Source: Phoronis australis (Eukaryota; Phoronida; Phoronidae). Taken from it: 64,000 nucleotides of DNA. Positions 21,595 through 35,133 of the stretch are shown in pieces. Positions within the stretch are counted from its first letter, which is position 1. Each line of letters begins with the position of its first letter. The notes below the pieces were generated by a model, which worked only from the letters and a program-made list of their open reading frames with translations, was not told the origin of the DNA and ran no database searches. Position numbers and translations under genes: made by a program. Where the stretch lies: contig NMRA01000086.1 in assembly GCA_002633005.1 (NCBI GenBank), positions 614,433 to 678,432 of the forward strand. Direction: 5' to 3'.

Positions 21595-22868
21595 CGTTGG
21601 CGCAATCAAAATTCTTGTCTGTCAGATGTCTTTCTAAAACGAATTTAGATAATGCTGAAGCCTACTTAAGAGTAATTGTCTGAGAAAATCATGCTAATCC
21701 CGGAACATGTTTGTCCTCTGGACTGCATAAAATTGTGATAATATATTCGTAATTTGGAAATAGACACTCTCGGGAGACACAACCGGACAACCATGACTCC
21801 CCTGGTCTTTGCAAAGAAGCCCTCGGCAGGTCGAAGTTCATTCTAACATTATCTGAAACTCCCTGTTCATTGCAAAGGTGCCCAGGTTTATAACCATTTA
21901 GCCCCCTCCACCCCGTTGAATACTACTGTGACTAAATCTAAAATATAATGGGAATAGTGAAAAGCCTGAAATGATGATTCTAGTTGAGAAAAGTGTCCAG
22001 TTAGTATTAGAATTCTGCTGAAGCGAAATAGAATAGTCAGGCATTTCTAATTCGTTAGAAACGCCTGAAATGCTTCGTTAGAAAACATTGTAAATTTGTT
22101 ATTCAAAACCTGAAAAGCATACCCAAAGCCCGCAATGCGCTTTACAGTAGCCATAAAAGGGTATTTTAGAGTTGTGCCACAGCAGTAATTAAAGCAAGCA
22201 ACTGCATAGTGAGGGGCAAAACTAGGAGTTCTAGTTTGGGGGGGTGTCGAACTTAATTTTTAAATCACAGATCGTCAATTCTCGCCATTGGCTGCCAAAT
22301 TATGCGCTGAAATCCAGGCCGGTGGTTTTATGCGTTAAAGAGGCATGGAACGCGAAAGCTCGTCAAAAATATCTTTTGAACAATTTCTGAAGACGCTACA
22401 TTATCGCATCGTCTACTACAGAGTTATTCATTTTCTCCTGTGAGAAAATTTCAAAAAATGACAAAATTTACGATTGTTGAATGCGTGCGAAGGAAAAACT
22501 AGTCAATACAGAATTTCTAATCTCTCCCCCACTTAGATAAATGCGCGCATGCGCTCACAGTAATCCGACAAATAGCTGAATGAGAAGAGGGATGTTAACG
22601 GCCGGTAACTTACTATGTGTGATCGCACTCCGAATCTGAGGTCGACAGCACACAGTATGAGGCATGCCAGTGAAGTAAGCAATTTCCAAAAATAAGTGCA
22701 TTTTAGAATATATTTCGATACTACGATACCTTTATAACTAGATAGCTAGGACTTATAATAATTTCCTCATAATCGGACTGGCTGCTGCTTAAAATCGCCA
22801 TTGTTTCGTTTAGGTCAAAGATCATATTTTCCATGGTTACGTCTATGTCTTGCCATAACCACATAAGG

Positions 22869-23098
22869 AGACCTTGTGGGAAAAAATCGACGAAGTGACG
22901 GGCAGTTGACAGATCGTTTAATTAAATTTGATACTAAAAGAAAAATGCTTTGACATCAACAGAAATTCAAAATCTTTACGAACAAACCGTAAAAATACCT
23001 TGTGAGCGGGTTGAATTCAGCTTCAGTGCCCGACAATCGCTCTGAAGAATACAATTCAGTCTGTTTTTCGCGTTCCAGGCCTCTTCAAAGAGACCGAT
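22869..23098 (-). repeat. Interspersed repeat family R6, copy 1
   Basis: Contains ATCGACGAAGTGACGGGCAG and CGCGTTCCAGGCCTCTTCAA. Its reverse complement occurs at 59300-59525. A shorter related segment (AGGCATGGAACGCGAAA) is at about 22341. Confidence 0.75.
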
Positions 23099-25473
23099 AA
23101 AGAAGTGATTTTCTGAAATCAGCCTCAGCTAGTGCCGGAATCGATCCTGCCGAATCCTGAAGTCGCAGCAGAACGTTCTGTTGAAGGACCTAAACCTGAT
23201 TCTATAAATAGCCGCTGTATTTTAAAGGCCTGCTATGGTGCTAAAATAACTATTCTTATACCTAAAATTCATGTACTGATGAAAAAACAGTAAAAGCCTA
23301 ATACTGTGCCAAAACGACTATTTTAACATCTAAAATACATTTATGGGTAAAAAACACAAAATACTGTGTCATAGCACATGCGCCCACCCAGACTTTAATA
23401 TGGGGGGCTCGAATTTCGGGCGATGTGGTCTTTTTGCGGACACAGGAAAAGTTCGCTTTTACAGACGGTGTCACTACAAGAAAGCGCTCGAAACTGTTTA
23501 ACAGTTTTCCAAAAAAGAAGACAACCAATCCGAAAGGCACCAACTACCAGTGTTATGATGTCTACTAAATAGTGTAGTCAAACGCTTTCAATTGGAAACA
23601 GACTAAAAATAATACAGAAAACCTCTTAGGTATGAAAATACCTGACGGTGGTGTCAGCGACAGTCAGCGAAATGGGCTTGAAGCTCGTCGATGAAATTGG
23701 CACTCTTTAATTTGCCTCGTCAGAACCACTGGCGACTAGAGACGGCGTTCACCTCACGCATCAGTAGTGTGACTGCGACGAGACATACAGGGAAGTGAAA
23801 CACTCAACTGTGTTTTTTGTTTTTTCTCCGTCGTGTTCATATAATGGACCGCAATCGCCGATTGTGACGACTTTCAAATGATTGGGCAAGTTCTGAAGCA
23901 AAACTTGTTTTCAGTTTATTCTGATATTGTCGTACTTAAGCTAAAATCAAAACCGAGAAACTAGGACTGCGTTGCCAACGGATCACAGTTCAGTCAGAAA
24001 CTGTCAACTTTGATAGATTGAGCTCTCGGAATAAAGATAGCACTCTTTATATAAATGTTAAATAAAATCGCAAATTTCGGGCAAAACTATCAATGTAAGG
24101 CTTGTGTGGAAGGTATAAATTGTCGTGAAAATAATGATTTTCTAAAAACACGCTGTCGCGTAATATCACGAAACCTAATCACAGCACAAAGGGTGATTTT
24201 TTTGCGTGTCTCGTTATATTTATGTCTCAAATGCCTTGTTTTTAAACCTAGAAAGAGGGTCACTATTAGTGAAATGGCAACTGCGTGAATAAACTCATCA
24301 ATGCGTTTCTATGATCCTCCAAAATATATAGCTTCTTAGCACATGTGTAAGTTGTATACCCAGTCTTTACTTCGTACCAGTTTCAGTTCCCTGAGTTTTA
24401 GTTAAAGTATTTGTATTATTGCCATGTGGGAGGCTTTCATTGTTTAAAGCGGTCGTGTAAAGAAAACAAAATGGAGTATTTATTCAATAGCATAAAGGCT
24501 ACCTGCCTGTATACAAATACAATGAAAATTATGGCACTTCATGATGTCACAAAAATCCCGCCTCTTCTGAGCGTAGAACAGAAATGGACAGATATTCCTG
24601 ATACTTAGCACTTGTAGTCATGAGCTTAATGAACATAATGGAATATGAAAGATAATTTTCGGCAGAAATACCGTACGCCATTCTTAAATCCGAGTAAATG
24701 GGGCATGTTGAAAAGAAATGTTTCTCGTCTTCTATTTCATTAAGTCACACATTTGACATATACGAGTCAGGGGGTAAATTAATATGTCCACCCAGTTCAG
24801 TCATACTATCAGGAATTTGTGACTTGATTGTCTAAATTTCGCTGAAGTCGTTCTGTGGACCTGTTTATCAAGTAATGAAACATGTGTTCTAAACTAGACT
24901 ATCCGTGAATAATTTATAAGAATCCAGCTTTTTAACCGGTAAAAGCCTATCTTGCCAACACGTCCATCAATGTCACAGACACGTTGTTGAAATTCAAGTA
25001 AAACGAGTTCTTCATTTCCAACTCCTTGATTTCCCAAACAAAGCCGAAACCAAAATCAAAAAAAAAACATGTACTTAGAATAATTTTTTATTATCGTCAT
25101 CATCATCATGCGAATGTGTCGATAATTACATTTAAGACACTTAAAAATTGTAACCACTGGGGACGAATAGGGTTCCTTGGACATTCTAGTTAACGTGAAA
25201 AGCTTTGTAAAAGTTAGACTCAAAACGAAAATGCTTCCCCGTAGGCTCATTAAGATGAGAATTGCCATCTATAATTTTGCGCGCCAATTGAATATGCGAT
25301 CTTCGAATGTACTCATAGGGGAATAATATCGAAATCTCACATCGTAACAATGGCGTAGCTAGGATTATTGCCAACCGGAGCAGAAGATTGCGATGCCCTG
25401 CCATGCCATGAGATCAAAACGAAACAACTCAACAAAATCGTATCTGAGTAAAACCGAGTGTTGAATTCTTTAG

Positions 25474-25617
25474 CACCGGCGGATATAGTGGGGGCCCTAA
25501 AATTTTCCCAGATTCCATTTGCCAGTTCGGGAGTGCGAATGTGTGACAGCCAAAATCCTGGCTAAAACTCTGCCCTGCCCTTCCCTCTAACTCAAAATCC
25601 TGGATCCGCGTCCCCTG
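25474..25617. mobile_element. MITE with CCGGCGGAT / GATCCGC ends
   Basis: ACCGGCGGATATAGTGGGGG at one end and CTCAAAATCCTGGATCCGCG at the other, with internal CCATTTGCCAGTTCGGGAGT that matches the copy at 31594-31790. About 144 bp, no coding capacity. Confidence 0.7.
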
Positions 25618-26755
25618 TATAGCATATACTGAAGAGATGTTCACAGCACGAATTATTGCAATTTATTATACACGCACAAATTATTGCCAATATAGGCTAC
25701 TAGCACAAACCGTCATGAAAGCACAGAATCGCTGTTATATGCTTAGAAGTGGGATATAAATAATGAAACTTACAAAAGTGTTTCGAGATGTAGTGAGATT
25801 AGTGAATTTCTTGACAACGTAGCATACATGGCACACGTGCGCATGAGCAGATACTGCACGTGACTGATCGTGAGTAATAACCAAAAAAATTGTTGTTTTT
25901 GTACGCGATACTTCCTGGTTATACACATTAAATGTATATTCGAATTCGGTTCCCATATTCATTGCCTAGGTGCACAAAAGAAGCGTTCTTTCTCAAATTA
26001 ATTAAGGAATCGTTATTCAAAAATGGCTTGCGAGACGGGTAAACAAAATCTCTGAGTGTTTTTGTTAGTTGGCAGAAGGAAGCCAATACGCCATCACAAT
26101 AACCTTTAGGAATCCAGTCTGAATTTCCTCTTAGTAGTTTCGATTCTATGACCTGGAGATTCCCGTCGTGACGACTGAGTGCAATCAGAATTCACCGTTT
26201 TACGAACCTCGTAACAATAGCTGGTTGCGCCAGAACACTTTTCAGAAAGTTGGAAACGCTCCTTATTTCCTAAAATTACTTGAATACTCATCAATTAAAT
26301 TTTTCTTTACAATTTGTAATTAGTTGCCGGAACAATCACTGCGGTGATTGACTGTTCAATGACCGTGATTTTAGTTCCGAAATTTTTACATGTATAGCTG
26401 AGATGGCGCCGCCGATTTAATTAGCGAACGTAGAGTGACAATATTGTTGAACCACTAAGTTACCAGTTAGAGCACCGGAATACAAACTGATGTCATACGT
26501 ACAGTAAAACGCAATTTTTATTGCGGTCCACCCAACGGCATTGAGCTGAATTTACGTCCGCAGTGCGTACATGCGCCATTTTCGACTTCCCAAGTTTAGG
26601 GGTCGTCAACTGAATCCGCCATGAACTATGAAGAATTGCTGCTAATTTCGATGTTCTTGTTCTATCGCGGTAAACAATGTTATGGAAATAAAAGGCCCTG
26701 TTCGATTTTGTTTTTTTTAGTCAGTTGTCGAAACACCGACGGCGAAATGCATCTT

Positions 26756-27281
26756 TATGATGATGATCCTATAGTTGGTCTGTAAGTTATACTATTTATG
26801 ACGATGATCCTAGTTGGCCTGTAAGTTATATTATTCAAGTTAATTATGATGATGATCCTATAGTTGGTCTGTAAGTTACATTATTTATGACGATGATCCT
26901 ACAGGTCTGCAAGTTATACTATTTATGACGGTGATCCTATAGTTGGTCTGTAAAGTTATACTATTTATGATGATGATCCTATAGTTGGTCTGTAAGTTAT
27001 ATTATTTACGATTATGATCTTATAGTTGGTCTGTAAGATATATTATTTACGATTATGATGTTATAGTTGGTCTGTAAGTTACATTATTTATGACGATGAT
27101 CCTAGTTGGCCTGTAAGTTATATTATTTATGACGATGATCCTATAGTTGGTCTGTAAGTTATAATATTTATGACGATGATCCTATAGTTGGTCTGTATGT
27201 TATATTATTTATGACGATGATCCTGTACTGGTATTATGATGATGATCCTATGTTTGTAAGTTATAGGCCTACTATTTGGGC
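26756..27281. repeat. Minisatellite, about 12 units of about 41 bp
   Basis: Repeated units resembling GATGATCCTATAGTTGGTCT then GTAAGTTATATTATTTATGA, 38-46 bp each. Some units lost the TATA of CTATAGTT or gained a few bases. It lies about 1.6 kb upstream of the first DUSP19 coding exon. Confidence 0.9.
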
Positions 27282-28059
27282 TCATTGGTCTGGACATCAT
27301 CAGGGCCGTCGTTATAGAGATGATAGTCTTATGGTCCACACAATTACTTCTGAAAAATTATTTAGTATATGTCCGCACTTCAGCAAACTTCACTAGCACG
27401 CGGTGTCAGAATCGTACTGGTGGTGCTGTTTGTAAGTCTACAGTTCAGTCAAGAATTCTGAACATGATAGTTGGTTCGCTATGCATACCGCCATGCTAAA
27501 TTCTCAATAATGAGGTCATGACGTTTTCATGGCTGGTTATAGAAGGACATGCACTAATTATAAATTTTCTTAGAGAATCTTTTTTTTCAACTACCGTGAG
27601 ACTGCAAACTAAGCTAAAGTATCTATAAATCTCTTGAAGCACTTCACACACGAAGTCGAAGATATGTGCTGTTTTGTTTTTGGAATGGTGTTAATCATTA
27701 TTACTTATCATGTCAGATTGGTAGCCGAGTCAATGACGGACTGTACTGTAGTCATTGGGTAGCCAGTACACATGAGCACTCGAAAAATGGCGACCAGATT
27801 GACATCCGAAGAAATGTTACGGCTATCCCTTCGCACATCGCTGTACAGTTGGAAGTATGAGGTGAATATTGACAATCTCATTCACGAAGCGAGTAGGGTC
27901 GTCTGTCACTGGACAACTGGATTTCATTCTCAGGACATAGCTGTTCCGAGTCAGTGTCAACATAGATTATAGACAACTATAGTCTATGGTGTCAAGAATA
28001 GTGCCGGGGTTTCTCCTTCCATAGTTAGTTTTGTTTGTCACCGACAGGCGAAGTCAAGT

Positions 28060-28285
28060 AGGTCAGGCTCGCTGGTTCCCTGCGTGCCTGGCCTTGCTCG
28101 TAATACCAGAGGCAGAGACCGTGAGCGTTTTTGGTAATACTAATAGTCGTTGACTTGTGGACAGGCAGAAAATCCGCTCAGAATAGTTCAGCGATTCAAT
28201 TGTCCAGATGCTCTACAGCTTTCAAAATTGGTGAAAGAGCAACGAAAACATCATTTGATGTTTGTTTATTCCTTCAAAGTTACGG
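28060..28285 (+). promoter_or_regulatory. Possible DUSP19 promoter and 5' UTR exon
   Basis: The first coding exon begins with an acceptor, so an upstream leader exon is required. The stretch ending AAGTTACG|GTAAGTATT at about 28285 has the best donor in the preceding kilobase. The transcription start is not identifiable. Inference only. Confidence 0.3.
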
Positions 28286-28858
28286 TAAGTATTTAACAGG
28301 ACCAAAAGTTACATCTCAGTGGAACCGCTGCCGCTGTCACGTAAACTAAAGACTGTGCTCATCTAGAAAGTAAGCCTACCACTCCACCGTCGCAACTGAC
28401 GGCCCTCCATAGGCTGTAAGCTATTCGCCGAATTATGCCACACACTGATTAAATCATCAAATTCATGTTGCTAGTACCCGTTTGCGCAACACTCCTTTGC
28501 CTTTGGAGGCCGTCGATGTATGAACTATGACGTCTCATCCCTAGAAACAAGTAGTAGCCTATTGCTGATTTAGGCTACTGGACGAAGGACTGTTCAATAC
28601 AGTTTGATTGTGGGAATATTTTTCCAAGCGGGGATGAGTAAAAGACATTGATGACTTCCCCAGGCTAAGGTGTCGCCGCTATGCGCAAAAGGTAGTTATC
28701 AGTGTTAGGCGTTAATTTACTGAAAAGCTTCCGCCGGCTTATGGGATGGCCACGTCGTCTCGACTGCCAGTGGAGACGGTGGCTGTCTGGTGCTCATCAT
28801 GTTACATGTTGTTAGTGTCAGGTTACTCGTTATTATGATGTCATTGTTGTTATTTCAG

Positions 28859-28979
28859 ATCTCGGTCATGAGCTTCTTGAAAGAAGTTGCCAATTTCTCC
28901 AAGTCCAGCTTGAAGCCAACTGAAACTCACATCAGGACCGAAGGGGGTCGCCAATTGGTGGAATCAAAGGATGAACAAG
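28859..28979 (+). CDS. DUSP19: DUSP19 first coding exon
   Basis: The acceptor TTGTTATTTCAG precedes nine untranslated bases and the ATG at 28868, so at least one 5' non-coding exon must lie upstream. A GTAAGT donor near 28286 is a candidate end for it. The coding part is 112 bases (residues 1-37 plus one base) and ends CAAG|GTTAGA, a somewhat weak donor. Confidence 0.87.
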
Positions 28980-31451
28980 GTTAGACTGTAGATTGTGTAG
29001 AACGGGTTGTAACGTATGATTGGCCAATCCTATGCTGTCTGTGAAGGTTCTAAAATCAGCCAAGGATCAATCCTTTGTTTCTATGCATGACATTCTGTAC
29101 GGTCTGAGCAACTACTTTCAAATTTACAATTGTTGTCTGCTGTTTTGTAGAGATTCAATTGCAAGAGCATTCACATGTGCTCGTGTGGAGACAGTACAGA
29201 TGACGTGAAACAACCATAAAATATTACAATGAACATCCCACTCACATATCAGCTAGTGTTCAGAATATGCTTTTCTTGGAGGAATCGTGAAAGGTCCATG
29301 GGAATACAAAATGAATCACTCAGTGGGATCAGTTCATAGTCATCCACTCTCAAGCCGTGCTGTTAAACCCAAACTGTTTTGTGTTGCAGGTCACATAAAG
29401 ACGGAGGTGTTGGTGGGTCATAACTATGGTTTCGTTGCTGATTACAAGCCAGATCTACAAGTTGCGGAGGTTCAAACAGGACTCCTCATGGGTAAAGTCA
29501 TGGTCTTTAGTCGTGCTGTAAACATCCCCTTTAAATGATATCAGGTTTTACTTGGAGAATTCTTCTGACTTTCTCCAGCTACACCAGTTCTATCCACAGT
29601 CAACTCAACGACCTTTCACATTTATGGGCACATGGGACTCCTCCACATCTGCACGACAATTTCCCCCCAGTTTCCTGAGCATTGCAGTCCCTTCAACATC
29701 ACTATTGAAGACCTCACTGTTGTGTTTGAGGTACAGTCGCCCCATATCTATTAACCCAATGTTCTCCCCAGGGACATTGGTCATGTGATCCATTACCTGA
29801 GGTTTCCTCTTCACTTTTTTTTTCTCTGTCTCCCTTTTACTTGTATCTCATGTCCTGTCCGTAGTTTCCATTGTCACAGTGTTCATGTGACAAAGTACTC
29901 GACGTGCTTGAAAGGTAGTGGTTTCTTTTTATTTATATATATAATATTGAAAAACAAAAGTTTTTGTTTGGTAAAACAATAACATAACCGTTGTTATGGT
30001 CTGCACTCAGATCATTTTGAAACCTGTACCTCAATGCTGGCGACTCATTTCAGTTGGCATCAGTTAACACTGGGGAAAATGAAGTATCCCAACCCTTTTC
30101 GAGTGTTACCGAGTGACTTTTCTTTAGAAAATATGGACAACTATAGCAATATCGCATCCTCAGGTGATCAATACAGTGGACCCACCCGAGCGACCTACGC
30201 ATGTCTGGCAGTCTGGTACACATTGTACCAGACTGCCTGCAGTTATTTTAAATACCACTCCCTGTATCAATTTCTAAAAATACCCAATCCATTCAGGGTC
30301 AACTATGTTATTTTTAGTCTTGCGTCGTGATGTTATTATATTTTCCTTGGTGATATAATATAGCCTGAATTATGTCTGACCAATGAAACCTATCACTTCT
30401 ACATTCAAGAATGAATAACTTTGTGCATGCAAAATTACCTGACTCAACAAAAAACTTCTTCATGGAATCTAGATTGCCTGTGTTCAAAGCAGTGGAGTAG
30501 AAGTACTTTCCACATGTGCTATTCTGTGGCAGGAGGTGACGCTGGTCCATCTACCATCTCGGGAGGGTTGGCCCTGACCAATAATGATGCATTGACTTGA
30601 AGAATTCTGTGTGGTTCAGGCATTAGTATGGGTGTCCCGGGTTGGACGTTGATCGTAAACAAATGGTCCGGTAACGATACGGAAAAATGTGGTGAATTTT
30701 TCTGTTGTTTATTTGACTTCTTAGTATCTTGAGCAAGTCATGAAACATGAAACTGTGTGTAATGGGTAAATTTAGTTTGTTTTACTTGCAGCAATTGTAG
30801 GTTGCTTATAACCATTTCTAAGGAAGGCATTAACATTTTTTTACTTTCCCTATCATTTCGCAACTTCTAACCAACAAGTCTCTTAACATGAATATCCTGA
30901 AGATACTTCATTCTGTTACCATGTATTGACCAATCAGAAGCCATGTTTGCTATCAATTCCCAGTGCAGCCCCCTGTAGCACAGCAACAGGTGACCCCATA
31001 AGTCTGCTGGTGTTCAGTTGAATATAACTTTGGTTTTGTAGGCTCACAGGACGTTGCTGCTGATTTGGACTTGCTTAAAAAATACAAAGTGACCCATATT
31101 TTGAATGTTGCTTCGAGAGTGGATAATCTTTACCCAGACAAGTTCACGTACAAATCTGTGCAGATCTTGGACATCCCTGAAGTGGATATCAGAAACAGTT
31201 TTGACGAGTGTTTTCAGTTCATAGATGAGGGACGAGCAGCGGACGCTGGAACTGGTGTGGTATTTGTTCACTGTAACGCTGGTGTGTCGCGATCAGCATC
31301 GATCGTGATTGGCTATCTGATGTTGAAGGAGAATGCAACGTTCAGTGATGCTTTCTTCAAATTAAAAGGCATGCGTCCAAGTATATGTCCGAACGCTGGG
31401 TTTGTGCAACAGTTAAAGGAGTATGAGCTACAACTTTGTCTTGGTAATTGA
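28859..31451 (+). CDS. DUSP19: Dual-specificity phosphatase 19 (SKRP1) gene, complete coding region
   Basis: Three exons join in frame to 207 residues plus TGA (the human protein is about 217). The DSP catalytic domain occupies about residues 61-205. The signature is HCNAGVSR (His148, Cys149 nucleophile, Arg155) and the likely general acid is Asp115 in ILDIPEVD. Family-diagnostic stretches [23 protein letters not shown] and [10 protein letters not shown] align with human DUSP19. The N-terminus ([17 protein letters not shown]) also matches the DUSP19 start, which fixes the initiator. DUSP19 is a cytoplasmic MAP-kinase-pathway phosphatase reported to act with MKK7 and JNK; it lacks the rhodanese/CH2 domain of classical MKPs. 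Gene order: divergent from the HYR/sushi gene, convergent with ACP2. All catalytic residues are intact, so it should be active. Confidence 0.93.
29390..29491 (+). CDS. DUSP19: DUSP19 second coding exon
   Basis: A 102-bp phase 1-1 exon (acceptor TTTTGTGTTGCAG, donor ATGG|GTAAAG). It encodes [24 protein letters not shown], residues 39-71. SDLQVGV...LLLGSQD in the human protein is the counterpart of PDLQVAE...LLMGSQD. Confidence 0.9.
30161..30250 (+). repeat. SINE tail with 14-bp hairpin
   Basis: GGCAGTCTGGTACA (30207-30220), CAT, then TGTACCAGACTGCC (30224-30237) forms a perfect hairpin. The flanks CAGGTGATCA and CCTGCAGTTATTTT correspond to the 3' end of the SINE at 38985-39230. It lies in DUSP19 intron 2. 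Confidence 0.75.
31042..31451 (+). CDS. DUSP19: DUSP19 third coding exon (catalytic)
   Basis: The acceptor GGTTTTGTAG opens a 410-bp exon carrying most of the catalytic domain, including the acid loop Asp115 and the P-loop, up to TGA at 31449-31451. The terminal residues after [10 protein letters not shown] are shorter than the variable C-terminal tail of vertebrate DUSP19. Confidence 0.93.
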
Positions 31452-31593
31452 CCTTAACTTCTTGTATGGGAAAATGTAATGGCCTACACAGGGTACTTGT
31501 ACAGTTGGTAACTGTAAAAGACTGTTTATTCGTTTTTCTGCCTGGCTTGATGTCATTGTGTGCACTTCACTATGGTCAACATAAGCCAGTGCA

Positions 31594-31790
31594 CAGTGGC
31601 GGATTCAGGCAGGGCCAAGGGGGCCATGGCCTCCCTAAAATTCTCTCAGATACCATTTGGGAGTTCGGGGTGCGAAATGCTAAATAGCAAATATTCGAGA
31701 CCCCTGCATCCCCACATTTTAGGCTGGACGCGTGCATGTGGCAAAATTCTGGTTATTCGTTTGCCCTGGCCCCCCTAACTCAAAAACGTG
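31594..31790. mobile_element. MITE with CAGTGGCGGAT terminus
   Basis: CAGTGGCGGATTCAGGCAGG at the left. CCATTTGGGAGTTCGGGGTG and CGAGACCCCTGCATCCCCAC inside match the copies at 25474 and, inverted, 10759. The right end (CCCCCTAACTCAAAAACG) has lost its terminal inverted repeat. Confidence 0.7.
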
Positions 31791-31929
31791 GTGAAATGAA
31801 ATTTCTCCTATTCTTTTGTTTTGTTGTAACATTTGTTGTTTTGTCTTTATTCCCACACTACAGTTTGCATTTCTTGTCTGATCAGGGTGGAATTTACACA
31901 CAACGTGTCTCGTAAATGGCTTAAAGCCC

Positions 31930-32180
31930 CCTTGAAATTTTGCAAATATGTTCTTTTCATGGATGGGATGGCAAGAACAAATTTTCAGATGGCTCCATCT
32001 ACCAGTGTGGCTTCTAGTGGCAATTTTATTTTTTACGTTCGCCTCTGTATTTTTGGTGTTCCTTAACGAATTTTCCCTGAAATTTGGCATTTTGGTGTCT
32101 ATTGGGAAGATGACACCCTCTTCACATTTTCAAATAGATTCGACATAGTTTGTGCCACTTAGTGGCCGTTTTTGCTGTTT
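31930..32180 (+). repeat. CCACTAG-core repeat, short copy
   Basis: GGCTTCTAGTGGCAATTTTA (about 32009) and TGCCACTTAGTGGCCG (about 32153) are spaced about 145 bp and flanked by CTGAAATTTGGCATTTTGG, the same arrangement as adjacent monomers of the 57.7-kb array. Confidence 0.65.
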
Positions 32181-35133
32181 TCGAGTCTGTAAAGTTTCTT
32201 CAAATTAGAACTAACTCGGCGTATCAGTAAATTTTTTTATCAAAATTTTCAACACAAGTTAAGAAAACAATATTTCATCATTTGAAAAAATTATCTTGTG
32301 CGGCCGTCATGAACAAATGAGTTTTGGAAATTTTTGGCAACACAGCATTTGAAAAAGGAAAAAGTGACGATTTTGCCAGTTATTTTTGTTTGAATTAAAG
32401 GACATTTTACAGTACTGTTATTGTTATCCGCAAAACCATTAGAACAGTCCTACCCAGAAAACTTTACCCACAACGTAAATGTGAACTGATTAAGGCTGAT
32501 ATTTTGACATGCTTGTATTCTCTTTGAAAAGAGTATTGCAAAGTGCCAACATTTGAATCTGTGATGCAGTGTTGATTTTGCCCTGCCATATCCACAAATA
32601 TGATTTGAAATTTGACAAAACATAATTTCCCTTGTCGCCCATATTGTGTGCTAAATAAGTGAAGAATTGTCGTAAACTGAGTTTAAACTTCAAGAAATGA
32701 AAGTCAAATTACTAGAAGACTGTTTAATCCGTAAAATATAAAGACAAGATTTACAATCTTTATGACACGATTAGTGGGATGTTAACTCACAAAAGCAACA
32801 CCAAAAAAAAAATAACACTCGCACACAAAACAAGACTTAGTTGAGTATATCAGGGTTTATACCAATATAAGAGGTTTCCACAATTTAATACCTCCAATAG
32901 TTTACTTCTGTTGTGCGTTGAAATAGTTGTTAGATCATGATTTTCTCCACTCCCGTGACAGAAGGTAAGCAACCCACCTTCAGCACAGGAACCAAATTTA
33001 CAATAAGTATATCCTTTTCGGAGATGGCTGCAATTGCTTACGCAAAAGATAAGGTACATTTCATAAGCCGCTTTTACACGAGAAACAGTCACTGTGTCAG
33101 TTGTCACAGCGTGACTTGCTCCACTTAAGTTACATTTACACGACATTAGATCGCAAACTGGATCTGCACGAGTCACACGAATACTGTCAGCTGTCCCTCG
33201 TGTAAAGGTGACTATAGTGTCACGGCGACATCCACTGCTTCATCTTTGGAATGTTCACGATTCAAAACCATATAAAAATATCTCCAACTGGTAAAATCTC
33301 ACCAACTTATGTACTATGTTAAAACATGGCGGCAATGTAGGATAGAACTAATCCGACTCGGTAACTAAGCTAGAGTTCATGAATGTTCCTATCAAAATCG
33401 CCAATAAACAATGTTTTCATGTCAACAACAACTTTCTTCCCAAGCAAACCTATGCTTTCAAAACACCAAGATTGCCTTCTTGTCATACATATGTCACGAG
33501 TGAAATTGTTAACAACAATTCGTGGAAAAAATTCCAAAGTGTGAACATCTCCAACTTGATTTCTGAGCTAAAATGTTCACGCTGTGACGTACGACTTATT
33601 GAGCCTCATACGAAGCAACAATACATATTCAGTTATTCCCGAGTCCAGTTACTGGCCTAAATCGAGCCTTATTTTCGACTGAAAGCGCCACCTTAATGCA
33701 GCTTTAACAATGAAAATCTCAACATGGTCCTGACAATCACCAACAGTTAATTGGTTAGTAGCACTCAACAAACACGGAAGACTAAGAATTTCTGTGTTGT
33801 AATTTCAAACCCAAATTTGAGCACTGTTGAGTATCACAGTAATTAAAAACAGTTACAAATCCAATCGCACAAAAAACAACTTTGCTTTAGACCATTCACT
33901 ATGGCATCAAATTTAGTCGAATTCGAGATCATTTCCGAGTTTCAAAGGAACTGGCATCTCGTTACCGCTCGAGTTGATTTGTCAAGGCATGTCATTTTAT
34001 GCACTGAGCATACTCTCAATTATCAATGAATTGCCAGATCTTTGCAGATTCAGGAATCACTTCTCATATGACCAAGGAATAAGTCGAGACCAAATTTATA
34101 GGGGCAAGTGGTCTAGCTAAATCAAGTTCGCATCTTGGGTTTATAGAATGATTTTATGGTTATTTTCATACCAAACAGATGTTGGATTTGAGCACACCGT
34201 AACTAAACAAACAATAGCAAAACGCGCGTAGAATTTCTATGTAATGTAAAAGTTATGTGCCACCAGTGATGAATTCCATTTGAAAAAATGGTCCAACGTG
34301 GCACATCTACAACACTTGTTCCTGTTTGACACTTGAGTGTAAACAAATCCATATGAACAAAGTTGGAAAATAACAGGTGTAGATAGATATATGTAGGTAC
34401 TGACAAGTTAACACAAAGAAATAGCCCATAGCTCAAGTCCAACGCTACCCAGTCAAGGCATTCAAGATGGAAACAATCTATGTAAGGCACTGGTTCGTTC
34501 ATTACTTCAAAAACAAACAAATGAAAATTGAGCCGAAAAGTATTTCAAAATGATAAAAAACCACAAAAATTGAGTCAAAAAGTATGAACATATTTCTACA
34601 CAATCTTCTCTGTCACTGCAGTATCTTGATTGCGTCTAGTGTACTTGTTCGACACTTGGTGTCTCTGGTGTGGTGTAGCTAAGGATGTTGGGTAATAAAA
34701 ACATGGTTGTTGTCAGACGTGACTAGTTTTCTCTCTGACTTTACTAACCAAGTTACAGCAGTCACTGTCTTTCAACTATTCACAGGATGGTTTTGACTCG
34801 CCAAGGCAATGACTACCAATACCTTGCCAGTTTTATACAACTGAACTGCTTGGAAAGAATTCGTTATCGCATTTCTTGGATCTGGTGAAATGTAAAAAGA
34901 ACACTTAAACTGATTTATGAGAGAACTTGGCAGCCACCACAGGGCACGGCATGTTTCTGACTAAAATAACCCATTAAACAAGACACAATTACTTTTTATA
35001 TAGCCTGAACTTTCAAGCGTTGGACTTTTTGCAATAACCTTCCAAAGGAAAGATTTGGCCTAACCAGTTAAAAATATTTCTCAATTCAAACTGAATCGGA
35101 ATCATCATCTGATTGAAGCAGTGGCGAAAATTG

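Larger units (their letters stand above)
21595..28858. other. Intergenic region between HYR/sushi gene and DUSP19
   Basis: About 7 kb between two divergently transcribed genes. It contains a repeat at 22869-23098 that is matched in inverted orientation at 59300-59525, a MITE at 25474-25617 and the 41-bp minisatellite at 26756-27281. No exon with supporting splice sites and recognisable product was found. Promoters of both genes should lie here, but no TATA-type element could be assigned. Confidence 0.55.
31452..35133. other. Intergenic region between DUSP19 and ACP2 3' ends
   Basis: Should contain the 3' UTRs of both convergent genes, but no polyadenylation signal could be assigned with confidence. 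Holds a MITE at 31594-31790 and a CCACTAG-core repeat copy at 31930-32180. No coding exon seen. Confidence 0.55.

Noticed and set aside
26756-27281. CRISPR-like array
   Set aside because: Units are contiguous and variable, without spacers, and the sequence is eukaryotic; it is a minisatellite.
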